Assembly (NCBI GenBank): GCA_014773175.1
Contig: VXCM01000305.1
Span: 461,084 to 525,083 of the forward strand
From: Lucifuga dentata
Lineage: Eukaryota; Chordata; Actinopteri; Ophidiiformes; Bythitidae
Reading direction: 5' to 3'
DNA: 64,000 bases
Of the stretch, positions 1 to 10,854 are shown one piece after another; positions within the stretch are counted from its first letter, which is position 1, and each line of letters begins with the position of its first letter. The translations under genes were made by a program, and so were the position numbers. The notes under the pieces are model-generated. The model worked only from the letters and a program-made list of their open reading frames with translations. It made no database searches and was not told the origin of the DNA.

Positions 1-850
1 CAAGGTCGCAGCTCTCAAAGGCCCATGAAGATTTCACTGCCTCTATTCATCAGCAAATCATAATGTGCAGCCTTCTAATGAACAAAAAGTCCTCAGACAA
101 GCTTATTAGGTATCTCATGATAAGTTTCAAATGGAGGATTTGTAGGTTGTAGGAAATTTCACCTTTTTGCATCAACTCATAAAGTCATCTGTTTGTGTGA
201 GTGAGAGATTGTTTTGTGTGATCCGACTCTCTCAAATCAATATGTTATTTTTCTTTGTGAGATTCAGTCCAAGGCTAATCTTCAACCATCAGAAACTCAA
301 ATACAGCAGCAAAAATGGAACTCTCTCGTAAATACTCAATAGTGTATGAGTCAGGCTGAGTTCTTTTTCTTGGTTCTGCAAAGTTTTTCTATGTAAACAT
401 GGTGAAAAACTTTTACCAAGTAGATTTGTTTAAGATGCCATCTCAGCAACAGTAATGTCTGTTGTCACAGCTGGACTGTTAATTGACTGTCTTGACTCTG
501 CGTGGTTAGGAGGTTTATGCAAGCAAAGGAGGCAGTGATTTTTTTTCTTCATTTTACACAAAAAACACGGTCCAGAGTGACCCATGTATGACCATAATGA
601 CAACCACTCACTCACACTTTGCTTTCAGCTCAACTTTATCTGACACATTGCGCAGACACTGCTTGTTCACACCCTGAACATGTATTGTAATTGTTCACAA
701 ATTCCCCATCCTGTTATCTTAACCTTCACCACTGCAAGCCAGACCTTTAATTTTCCTAAACTTTTAGGAAAATGTGACTTTTTTCCTGCTTACTCAGACA
801 GACAAATCAATATATTGTTAAAGTTCAATTCATGGATGTTTATACAGCAA
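1..850. other. Unique AT-rich noncoding DNA, no gene seen
   Basis: Frames here are short (61 codons at 430-615 minus is the best) and resemble no protein I know. There are no paired splice signals, no repeat boundaries and no polyA-type tail. It reads as ordinary intergenic or intronic sequence. Confidence 0.6.
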
Positions 851-1005
851 TTTCTTCTTCTTCTTTTTCTTTTTTTAAATTATTATTATTATTATTATTA
901 TTATTTTATTTATTTATTTATTTTTTTATTAAGTCTCTATTTTTACTACAACATATTGCTGATGCACTTCCTGCTCTCCTGTGGATAAAAATATATATAT
1001 ATATA
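851..1005. repeat. TTC / TTA / TTTA low-complexity tract and short TA run
   Basis: A pyrimidine-rich TTC stretch passes into about nine TTA units, then TTTA units, and a 15-bp TA run follows near 991-1005. The hydrophobic 102-codon frame over it (680-988), rich in Tyr and Leu, is a by-product of the TTA repeat and should not be taken as a membrane protein. Confidence 0.85.
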
Positions 1006-3360
1006 TTTTGGAAAATGTACTTCTGCATCTAGTTATGAAAGCATTTGTAAAGTGTTTATATAAAGCTGAGAAGGATTTAAACCCCACTTAAAAATAACTA
1101 AATCCATCCAACTTTCTTTAACCTTAAAGTCCTAACTCATAGCTACAGCTCAATATTTTCAGTTTTCATCTAAGAAAAAAAACTGCATTAATTTAGAAAA
1201 ATCAATGAAAATCAGCTGAAAAAATGTTTTAATTTCACAAGAATCATGCTCCAAAAATATTTTTCACAGCACAAAAGTTCAATCTTTTCATGTTTTTCTT
1301 TCATTACTGTTATATTTACTTGAAGTGACTGGTTGATTTACATTATAATAAGTTTGTTCAATTTCCTCCCTATTTTTCTCTTTACTTTCTACTACTGGAA
1401 GCATATTCGGAGCTGTTTTCACAATGAGGAGGACTTTTCATCTTAACTCTTAAGCCAATTCCAGCAAAACAAATATAAATGTGATTCTTTTGGTAATCAC
1501 AATAGACCCACATATGTGTAGGCACACACACATACACACACAAACATCAGATAAAGGCTCCCCAGCATGCTTGACTCTTTTTCTTAGTCTCCCATAAAGT
1601 AAGCTTAAGCTGAGCAAGACAGTAATGAAAGCGACTGTTCATCTCTTTGTCTCTTCTAATTGATCAAGCAGGTCCCATGGGGACATTTATGTGAACAAAA
1701 GGAACAATTGCATTATTCAAGTCTCATGAAAGGTTGAATCAATTAGTTATATGTTAGGCCCTGTAGTATCAAGGATAAAATAAATGAGAACAGAACTCGT
1801 ATGACTCAGACAGACATACGAGATATTGTCTTAAAGGTTGATGACCTTGTTCAGTGGTCTACTGTGCCACTAAGAACATTTAGGTTTCTGTTACTGCTTT
1901 CATAAAACTTTTAAGTGATTCTGACTGTGGGGGGAAAATTACTGTCAAACCCTTACTGTATTTCCATCACACACTCAGGGATCAGGACTCCATGGTTTCT
2001 AAATCTATTTGGCAGGGAATGTATAACTGCACTGTGTTTCTCTCGTGCTCTCAGGGCATGGAACCCCATTTTGGATTAGAGTTTAATGGGGCTTTTGGGG
2101 ATGAAACTGCTCTCAACAAGGCTGTTTCCTTGCTGAGCCAAAGCACCCCCAAGCTAAAACTGCAGGTGATTATGCATGGCTGTCAATTCCATTTAGCCTA
2201 CGGTTCTAAACTTCAAAAACGGACATGAAGCCTTCTAGTTTGTTTTGCCCTGTCCATTCACATGCGGGGATTTATTTACCCAATACAGGACATCAGTGTG
2301 TGTCTTGGGAGCGATAAGGACTAATCTGAAGGATACACATTTGGAAGAAATCATTAATGTGGTAGTGAAGGTTTATGGCTCAATTCATATTTCATTATGC
2401 CCACTCCATGAGTGGCATTTTCATGTTGGAATATGAAAGAATCCATAGAGTGACACATTATTCTTCTAGTTCAGAGTTAATTTTCTAAACCCCAAAACCA
2501 AGACATATTTTCAAGAAATCATTGTTTAAGGCGCTAATTTCAGTGGCAAGCCTTGAAAATCTTATCAGCGTCTGCTGTTATTTGACATCGCCTTGGGCAC
2601 TGAATATTTAAACAAATCTCCCTGCTGCCCTTAGACATGAAATTTATGAATTAAAAAGCTTGAGTGGTTCCAACCAAATTAATTTTTATCTTCTCCTGTT
2701 GAATATTAGTTGTCGTCAGAAAAGATCAGGCCAAAGTTGGTTTTCCATTATCTCTGTTTAGCCTGCAGCTCCATGTGACGTGTCAGTCATCCTTACTTTT
2801 CAACAAATTAGGATGCAAACTGAGCAAATGGTCAGGACCAATGCCCACAGTGATTTAGATTCAGAATTAGGACATCATGGGTGAATAAAAAGCAGTTGTC
2901 AGCATTTTAAACGACTACAGTTGCAAATGTATGAGGGCAGTTGGCCTATATGGATTTGGCACAATGGGCAGAACTTTACCTTGGAAAGCTCGGCCGAAGC
3001 AGTGGGTGGGGAGGGAGGTGGGGTGGAGTGTGTGGGGAATATAAGAGTTTCAGCACTGATGGAGCCAGAAACTTTTTTTTTTTTAACCTTCAGTGATTTA
3101 ATTGTAACCCTGACAACTAAATTTAGTTGGCAAGACATATTAGCTCAACTCTCCTTACTGCCTTCAATTGCTTTTGTTGCCAATAAATGTAACATTATTT
3201 TAACATCTATCATGAGCATTGGAAATGACTAAAGCCTTTTTTTAATTTCAGAGCCATAACCTCTGTAAGATTGATTATGTTACTCTGAGCATAAACTATT
3301 TTAACATGCACAACTTCAAGCATGGATCCAGTCTTTACCACACCCCCACAGTAACAAAGC
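1006..3360. other. Unique noncoding DNA with one G-rich tract
   Basis: No gene seen. A short CA run lies near 1525-1545. The stretch 2530-2700 is unique and contains several TAAT-type motifs, as conserved fish enhancers often do, but conservation cannot be judged from one sequence. The frames at 1992-2228, 2245-2436 and 2921-3232 have no recognisable composition or domain. Confidence 0.5.
3004..3023 (+). other. Canonical G-quadruplex motif
   Basis: Four G runs (3004-3006, 3008-3011, 3013-3015, 3020-3023) are separated by loops of 1, 1 and 4 bases, which fits the G3+N1-7 rule. Whether it folds or acts in vivo is unknown. Confidence 0.55.
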
Positions 3361-3383
3361 CAAAAAAAAAAAAAAAAAAAAAA
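3361..3383 (+). repeat. Poly(A) tract
   Basis: About 23 A in a row after a CA-rich stretch. A second run of about 18 A lies at 3734-3751. No retroelement body could be recognised upstream of either, so they may be simple homopolymers. Confidence 0.85.
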
Positions 3384-4484
3384 GCATTTAGGTCAGAACA
3401 ATTAACTAAGAGTGAATCCCTCCACCAAAGCCAGACTAATCGAAACAAAATGTGTCTTGGTTTAATCATATACTGGCCAAAGGAGAAAAAAATGACTATA
3501 ATAAAGTTTTTATGGATCTATCTGTGTAATTATTACAAATCAGAAACACTATACATATCTGCTACACATTAGTTGTTAATGTACAGTGATTCCATAAATG
3601 TGTCCCCTGTCCAAATATATAATTTAGTCTGCCAGATCTACTTAACCAAATCTGGACCAAATTTACCCAGCTGATAGTCTGTCATGGTGTATATATACAG
3701 ACTGGTCTGAATAAACTGACATTTAAAATCATTAAAAAAAAAAAAAAAAAACAAAAACATCCTAGCTCACATTGTTACAAAAATATTTAAACATTTCTGG
3801 ATTTCCTTTTGGTTCCAAATTTTGACCAAAATTTGAGTTCTTTCCAGAGCTGTACCCCAGTTTTCCAGGTTTCATAAAAATCAGTTCATAACTTTTTGAG
3901 TATTCCTGTTAACAATAAAACAAACCAACAGATGCAGGTAAAAACACCACCTCCTTGGCAAAGGTAATTATTTTAATGCAGCTTTAAATGAAACTTCTCC
4001 TGAAATGTCATATTTAATGTACATTCTGTGTTTATCTTCTTAGTGAGATTAGGACGGCATTGAGAAGATTTGGAAGATGCAGTGATACAGTTTGTATGAT
4101 TATGATTACACTGTCACTGTATAAGAGCTTTTAAAGTCTCGCTTGTAGTGGGACCTAAATGCAATCTCACTAAAACTACCAGAATAATACATAACATGAA
4201 TAATTTTACGGGACAGGATCATTCTACCTGAAGAACTTAGTATGACCTGAAAAATACTACAAACATTTAGCGTCACTGAGCATCCACACGGGGCTGCATT
4301 AGCACCAACTTGTTGGCACCGTTCTACTGATAGAGTGTCTTTCAGTGCTGCTTCAGAGAATATTCCACAAAAGGAGAGAGTGAGATTGGCCAGTCCAGAC
4401 CACGAGGCAGGAGCTTGTCACCTTGTGGAAGGTGCAGAGAGCAGAATTGGGCTGGTAAAAATGAGAAGTGACAGGATATTGATT
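3384..4484. other. Unique noncoding DNA
   Basis: AT-rich, no gene and no recognisable element. The 88-codon frame at 3306-3572 runs through the poly(A) tract as poly-Lys and is not credible. Confidence 0.55.
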
Positions 4485-4611
4485 TGCTTATCGCGGCTGT
4501 GCAGACACACAGAAGTGAAGGGCAGGAGGGGGGGAGGGGTGTGTTGGNTGCTTATCGCGGCTGTGCAGACACACAGAAGTGAAGGGCAGGAGGGGGGGAG
4601 GGGTGTGTTGG
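4485..4611 (+). repeat. 63-bp exact duplication across a single N (assembly artefact)
   Basis: Bases 4485-4547 and 4549-4611 are identical and separated only by N at 4548. Each copy carries a GGGGGGGAGGGG run, a sequence that commonly breaks short-read assembly. The same arrangement recurs at five other Ns in the window, so this is probably an unmerged contig overlap and not a biological tandem repeat. The 93-codon frame at 4335-4616 exists only because of the duplication. Confidence 0.85.
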
Positions 4612-5620
4612 GGTGACAGTGGTTATCAGGCTTTCACGTCTGATAGGGAAACTGAAAAAGAAAGATTTTTCAGCTGATTACTTCGCCTCAATTTTTGTTC
4701 CACTTTCTTCATGTGCTTTTAACTGTAAAAGACACATACTTTTGGAAAGTAAATAAAAAGTGTTTCAGATTATTTGGTTGGGTATATAGATTATACTATC
4801 TAAAATACTTATTGATGTCACTCATCAATATTCCCTGTGATGAATTGCAAAACATAGATAGACATGTTAATTAAATTACATGGTACAATCAGTCTGTGGA
4901 GTTTACAAAACCTATTTCATGGTGTTTTAAGCTACTAACACTATGAGATTGACTTTTTGTTTTTAAGGCATAGAGCTGATCCTCTTATCCAGCCTATTAT
5001 AAGACTAGAATAAAGTTTGACCAGCATTATAAAGAAGTAAACCATGCAAAGGTCAAGAATATGTTGTCTTGACATTATTTTTGTGTCATCATGTTAGAAC
5101 ATAGTGATCTAAAATTAAATTTAAAAAGAGATCAGAAGAAAAGCAAAACATTTTTGAGAGCAAATCAGTACAAATAGAGAACAGATCAGACAGTGGGTTT
5201 GATTCATTTGGGAGATGGAACAGGAGGACTTACATTTGCTGGAATTACACATCTCTGCTGAATTACCATTGCTGCTGAAATGATTAACAAGTGTTTTAAA
5301 TATTAATCATATGTTAACATTTTGATGAGTGCAGCTGATAGTAAAACAGATAATGAGATGAGCTAAAGTCATCCCACAGTCTCTTACTTAACATCAAGGA
5401 TCTGTTAAACCTGCCGCAGCATTTCGGCGTTAACATGCAATTAAGAAAGAAGAAGCCTGCCCTACCATTAACAGAAATTCCTGAATATGAGGTTTTTTTT
5501 CATGAAAACTTCACTTCTTTTTGAAGACGAGTGCTCCAGAAGGTCTCTAAGTGCTGACACTTAGTATGTTAAAACTGAGATTCTGACGTGATTAAGGCAA
5601 TGAATAAAATAAACATTATG
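4612..5620. other. Unique noncoding DNA
   Basis: No gene, no microsatellite of note, no repeat boundary recognised. Confidence 0.5.
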
Positions 5621-5626
5621 TAAACA

Positions 5627-5725
5627 CCATAATTACATTGAAATCAGTACTTTGAGTGACAGATTTACATTTTGTGATAGGAAGTTATTTTACTACAGCA
5701 TGTAAACACACCAGAGTTGGTGTGA
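5627..5725. repeat. Probable old interspersed repeat, related to 10648-10755
   Basis: Both places carry a near-identical word of about 22 bases (ACCATAATYASATTGAAATCAG) and, about 70-90 bp on, a GCATGTAAACA word. The spacing varies and the rest has diverged, so the boundaries are not firm. Fish DNA-transposon ends often carry such AATCAG and TGTAAAC words, but I cannot assign a family. Confidence 0.35.
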
Positions 5726-5879
5726 GCATTCTTCACATTTCCTCACCTGGCGTTCTTTCACGATTATGCAACGAGTAATGTATGTTCAGAGAGTGACAGA
5801 ATCATAATCAGTATACGACTTAGTTGTCGCTACAGTTGCAAGAATCAGTATTATGCTGTTTTCACGTGATAAGCAGTGT

Positions 5880-6190
5880 TTGCACTGTGGAGAGCAATCC
5901 ACATGTTGCTCTCCTCGCTGCCTATATGCTTGATGACCTTCCCCTGGCTTGATCAATGCATGGAAAGGAGTGCTGATGTAGCAAGATGCACCCACAATAG
6001 ACACAGCCGATATGATCATACATTATATGCCAGTTTACAAACCTGGTAGCCCTGTCTGACTGCTGATATTTTGCCATGCATTTGCCTTTCTGCTCAGATC
6101 ATGGTAATATTTTGAAGTTGTGTTGTATAATTCAAGAAATTGCTCTACACAGGTTATGAGCTTCTCCTCCTTTGTAAATTCACTTCTGCT
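5880..6190 (+). repeat. Diverged interspersed repeat, copy 1 (other copy 50555-50890)
   Basis: Several blocks occur in the same order and orientation in both copies: a TTGCTCTCCT.GCT block, GGAAA..GAGTGCTGA, CTGACTGCTGA, CAGATCATGGT followed by ATTTT, and TTGTGTTGT followed by TATGAGCTTCT/TATAAGCTTCT. This points to common descent over about 300 bp. No coding capacity or termini were recognised. The 77-codon frame at 5786-6019 minus overlaps it and is not credible. Confidence 0.45.
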
Positions 6191-7965
6191 TAAGTCACAT
6201 ACAACCATTCTGTCACTGGTTGTACATTGGAAAGGTCAGCAGTGGACGGATGGTAAAAGTTGAATGAGGTTGAATTTTGAGTGCAGCGTCAAAGCAGAGA
6301 ATCACAAGCTGGCGTGCCGCAAGGTTGGGAATCACTGCTCAGCTCCCAATACACAATAATGGAATGCTCGGCTCAGTGCACCACTCACCACTCAAACAAA
6401 CCCCACATCCTCATGCCAACTTGTCAGAATACATAGCATTTTTTTCAAACATCATTATGACTGTCAGCTGTGACGTGATTAGTCTAAAGAACTTCCCTTT
6501 CCTATTAGCTCTACAAAGGCAAAATGAAATGCATTATTACTCATGGCACCACGCAACATGACAGAGAAGTTGTGGGGGAAATAATTAATAATGCTAAAAA
6601 AAAAAAAAAAAANAAAAAAAAAAAAAAAAACATAATCACAAAATCTATGCAGTAATTTTGCTGGAAAATTAATGTGTCAAAATAAGCCTATGAATGTAAT
6701 TACAACTGAAATACAGGTATAGGCAGTGTGGATGACTTTTCCTATTGAACCTAATATGATAACATATTCCAAGTTCCAAAAGTCTTTTTTTAGTTTTTTT
6801 TTTTAAATATACTATCTTGTTTTTATCTACACTGTAATCATCTCTCAGAATATGTTTACTAAAGGACCAAATCATGACTACTTTACACAAAATTACTGCA
6901 ATCATACTACATATATTAAGAGATGGAGTCCAAGGCTGGCTTCAGATTGGAACTATATGAGCACTAATCTGGTTCTAGTTGATTCAAAATTTTTATTATT
7001 AACTTATTAGCATTTTTCAGGTAAATCCTACCATTGTGAAATTTTTCAGCAAGAACATGATGATGACATATTGGATCAGCATTAGCACAGCAGACAGAAA
7101 TACAGCTAAATGTGATTATGGGAGCAAATGAAAGAGCTTATTCAAATATATGGAATTCTAGGATGGCGTTTTCGACTGTTTGAACAAACTTTCAGCACAA
7201 TATTTCTCAAATTACTGGCTCACTCTCATCGATAAGTCAAGATAATTTTTGAGATCAAAATCACTAAGTCTAAAGCTTGAAGGAAGATGTGCTAAGCTAG
7301 TGTGCTCATACAAACATTTATGACTCATCTTTGAGGGATTAAGTTTTGGGCCATTTGATGGTCCAAAACTAATGGAAGGAAATAGCAGCTGTCATTGACT
7401 ACTTCCTCCTTGACAGGGTATTTTTCCTCTACTGCCACCTGTCATTTTGGAAAGTTTAAGAAAGGAGAATGTGTCAAATATAAATATATTTTGTGCTCTG
7501 TTTAAGTACATTTGCTGTCTGAAGGCTAAAGTACAAAGAAAGTACAACCAAGGCTTTAGAGTTTGAACTTAGTGTGGTAATGTAATAAATTATGCAGCAT
7601 TCTGCTAACAGCATTTTGTGAGAGTTAGAGGTGCATTTTTATATTAATGGTTGGATCACATGTTGTCCCCTTTAATATTACATATTTGCAAATGTCCTTA
7701 TAGCATATTAATAAATATTAACATTAATAAGTAGCATTAATAAAAGCATCACATCAGTAAAATTCTCACAATATTTAGCTCTACTAGCTGCATGCAGTAC
7801 CTCTACTTCAATCACTATATTTAACTACATGGAATTAACTGTCTTAACAGTTTGATTTCCCTCTGACTGAACCGCAGAAAGCAGCTGCAGATGAGAAACT
7901 AATAAAGAGCTATTTGTTATTAAAGCCTCTAAGGCTTATTATCTAAATGTTCCTGACAACTGACA
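6191..7965. other. Unique noncoding DNA with an interrupted poly(A) tract
   Basis: Includes a poly(A) run at about 6596-6630, broken by the single N at 6613. Otherwise AT-rich unique sequence. No gene seen; the 94-codon frame at 6277-6561 has no recognisable features. Confidence 0.5.
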
Positions 7966-7969
7966 ATTG

Positions 7970-8033
7970 TTTTTTTTTTTTTTTTTTNTTTTTTTTTTTT
8001 TTTTTTAATTTAATTTAATTTATTTATTTATTT
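7970..8033. repeat. Poly(T) with N, then AATTT/TTTA low-complexity
   Basis: A poly(T) run of about 38 bases, interrupted by the single N at 7988, passes into AATTT and TTTA units. The N marks a homopolymer the assembler could not bridge. Confidence 0.85.
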
Positions 8034-9136
8034 GGTACATAAGTAATCTCCCTGTGAAATTAATCTGAAAGTATCAAATTAATGCAAGTTTGGAATCTTT
8101 GTAATATCTGTGTTTTTGAAAGAAATGCCTGTCCATAGGGACGGTGGAATGTCTTGCTGCTGGCTAGAGCCTAAGAGTATTCACATCCATCTCTGCTGGT
8201 GAGTGAAGAAATGGACAGGGAGGGCAAAAGTTGATGGCAGATTTCAGACTCCATTTGGCAAAGGTCACCTTCGAACAAAGTTGATCTCCCCTCCTTTTGA
8301 CACTGAGACAATAGAGATATCAGCTTAGTTAAAAAAGACAATCTAAATTGATCCCTCAACTTCAACTCTTTAATAGAAAGATCTCACCATCACATGGGAA
8401 AAGATGGAAAAAAGAGAGAAGGCACGTGAAGAGGACTGATTAAATTGTCTTCATTTACTTAACTGGCTGCTAATATTTCAATTAGAGCAACTGGAGGCAG
8501 TGACACAGTAGGGTTAAAAATGGAACGAGGGGAAAATTAGTCCAACTGATTAATAGGAGGAAATGAAGACTTCTGCACACACAGGAGATGTCCCTCTGGC
8601 ATCGTTCATCACTGACACCAGCCTCTCCACATTGCCGTCATTCAATTTACTGCTAAAAAAGACTGTTTGTCCCTATTGGCCTTGCATAGTACAGCGTTCA
8701 ATTGTACAGAGAGAGTATGTGTTACTTGAATAGTGAGCCTGCAAAGGTACATGCTCAAACTGCTGGCAGCGGTGGATGAGCTGAGGCTGAATTTGACAGA
8801 AAACACATTGGAGACTTACGCTCCCCTTCTCTGCCTTTTCCCATTACCATAAACCCACTCACTCATGATAACCATTAATGTAGCATCTTATTAAAAACCT
8901 ATCAATACAACCACTGCCAGTGTGCTAATGGCTAGGAATCCCTCTCAGTTAAATCTCGACTTTGGTCTCCACTCTGAACTAATGAGAGCCATTGCTCAGC
9001 ATCTCTTTGGGCTAAATCACCTTTATTTGTATCTGCCTTCTCGTGCTGTTAGCAATTTATAGAACAGAGTGCAATGGGAGATGCATTGCTGTGAGGCCTG
9101 GGGGCTGGGAGGGGCAGTGGTGGTGAGAGTGGTAGA
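8034..9136. other. Unique noncoding DNA, possible regulatory sequence
   Basis: No open frame of interest. From about 8440 to 9060 the sequence is unique, less AT-biased than its surroundings and contains ATTA/TAAT words. Such stretches in fish gene deserts are often conserved noncoding elements; this is inference only. Confidence 0.3.
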
Positions 9137-9163
9137 GGGGTGGGGGATTGGGCAGGGAAGGGG
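9137..9163 (+). other. Strong G-quadruplex motif in a purine-rich tract
   Basis: Five G runs (4, 5, 3, 3 and 4 long) are separated by loops of 1, 3, 2 and 2 bases, a textbook quadruplex-forming string inside a G-rich tract (about 9098-9190). About 70-110 bp downstream lie an ATTGGTCAAC CAAT-like word and GGCAATAAAAG, which is weakly TATA-like. This arrangement could mark a promoter but no transcript is visible, so I call only the G-rich motif. Confidence 0.6.
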
Positions 9164-9190
9164 ATGCGGAAAAGAGAGAGAGACAGTGCT

Positions 9191-10590
9191 TACCTGGTGC
9201 ATTCTGGTGGTTTGAGGTAGGGACCTTGGTGAGCTGTTAATTGGTCAACGTTGGAGTTTGGCAATAAAAGCAGCCCCATTGCTGCTGCCACTGATGAGGC
9301 ATTGTTGTCTGGTCAAGTTTATCTCCAGTGGAGAGTCGTAGGGAGGGCACGTTTGATGCAGTAGCGCCACAGGAGTTTGCCCTTCTAAGTCAGGGGAGGA
9401 ATTGAACATTCCTCTATCAATCTAGACATTTTACAGCTCAGGCCTCCTGGCCGTGAGAAATGTGGGGGAGTATTAGTACTGATGCTTATTGTCTGGGATC
9501 TAAAGCAAGCACTCTTTATGGTTTGGGAGTTGTCAGTATGACAGAGATACACTTCTCATTTCTCAGATGTAAGTCATGCAGCATTCTGAATGAGCAAAGC
9601 TATGTAATTTCCTTAGAAAATTATTAAATACTGAATATGGCCTATATTATATTGTGCATAAAATAGGCATTGCAGTGCAGCACAATAGTTCAATTTACTT
9701 ATTCATAAATGAAGTTCACCTCTTAGCTTTGTGTTTGGCTCAGAAAGATAAGCTTTTATGTGTGTTTAAATGCAAATGTTACGAATGACTTTATTGTAAA
9801 AATTAGTAAAACAGGTGATTGAACTCGAATAGTCTACAACAACACTACTGAAGTGGCAGTATTTGCATGCTGGTGCTGCAGTGTGTTTTAACAAATGTTG
9901 AGATTGTTTTTATTTTTTAAGAGAAGATCAGCTGAGCACACATGCTCTTTTTCATCATCACCCTGCTTCATGCTCATTAGTTGCTCATATTCACACCTTT
10001 TAGCTGCCAAGTACAACAAATGGGCTCCTCTACCTCTGTTAGTTAACCACCTTGCTGAAGGACTCCTTTATTCAAGAGAAAGCAGACTACTGTGCACTTA
10101 CTTTTAACTATCAAAATATTCCCGGCTGATCAGTGGATTTCACCCAGCAGCCCTCTGTTTCAAACACACTTGTACACACTTGTTAGGCACTGGCCACTTT
10201 GTAATAGCTCAATATTGCATTTATGTAATAAAATTGCTGGTTTTACCATGAAAAGATTGTCTGAACAGCATTTAAAACTAAACTAAATAAGTTTAGGGTT
10301 AAAGCAATAATGTATTGTGTATTTTGCCCAGAATTCGACATGATGGGCACCAGCATCCCTCTGCCTCCTTTTTGCCTTCAGCTGCTTTAGGCCGGTTGCA
10401 GTGGCCTTCACAAGTCTCCCTGCAGCATTTGCATTGGCTGCATGCCCACTGTGCAACTTTGCAAAGAAACACAGCAGCCTTGTCAATGTTCACAAAGCTT
10501 TCATAGATTCTGAGAATGCACCTCTAACTGTTCATTTTCATACCTACACTATCACATTTATTAAAACTTCAATTTGCTCCGATTACAGCA
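9191..10590. other. Unique noncoding DNA
   Basis: Contains several 60-70 codon frames on both strands between 9895 and 10506 that overlap one another and show no homology I recognise. No gene called. Confidence 0.45.
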
Positions 10591-10598
10591 ATAAACCT

Positions 10599-10638
10599 TT
10601 TTTTTTTTTTTTTTTTTTNTTTTTTTTTTTTTTTTTTT
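10599..10638. repeat. Poly(T) run broken by one N
   Basis: About 40 T with a single N at 10619. The 93-codon frame at 10401-10682 crosses it as poly-Phe and is spurious. Confidence 0.9.
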
Positions 10639-10647
10639 CATCATGCA

Positions 10648-10755
10648 AATACCATAATCAGATTGAAATCAGCATAAAATGACTTTGGTTTACTCAGAGT
10701 AACACACCAAGAGTTTGTTTTGATTATAAGTCGATTTACTCAAGCATGTAAACAG
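10648..10755. repeat. Probable old interspersed repeat, related to 5627-5725
   Basis: Shares the ACCATAATCAGATTGAAATCAG word and a downstream GCATGTAAACA word with 5627-5725. Edges unclear; possibly one end of a decayed DNA transposon whose inner hairpin is at 10787-10854. Confidence 0.35.
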
Positions 10756-10786
10756 TCCATTGTCTTATAATCAGTGTAAGCAATTA

Positions 10787-10854
10787 CGAGGTAAAGCATG
10801 CCAGGAGGTAAGTAATGCAAGCATTCATTTCTCTTTTTAGCATGCTTTACCTTG
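10787..10854. repeat. Inverted repeat with 13-bp perfect arms
   Basis: AGGTAAAGCATGC at 10789-10801 is the exact reverse complement of 10840-10852, and two more outer bases pair with one mismatch. The 38-bp loop holds a smaller AATGCAAGCATT palindrome. It could be a decayed miniature transposon or an extruding hairpin. Confidence 0.6.

Noticed and set aside
680..1032. Hydrophobic Tyr/Leu/Phe-rich frames
   Set aside because: Translations of TTC/TTA/TTTA low-complexity DNA, not membrane proteins.
4335..4616. 93-codon frame with an internal repeated peptide
   Set aside because: The peptide repeat comes solely from the 63-bp duplication across N.
10802..10840. GTAAGT … TTTTTAG pair resembling a tiny intron
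   Set aside because: The span is under 40 nt, too short for a spliceosomal intron in vertebrates, and it lies in a hairpin loop.
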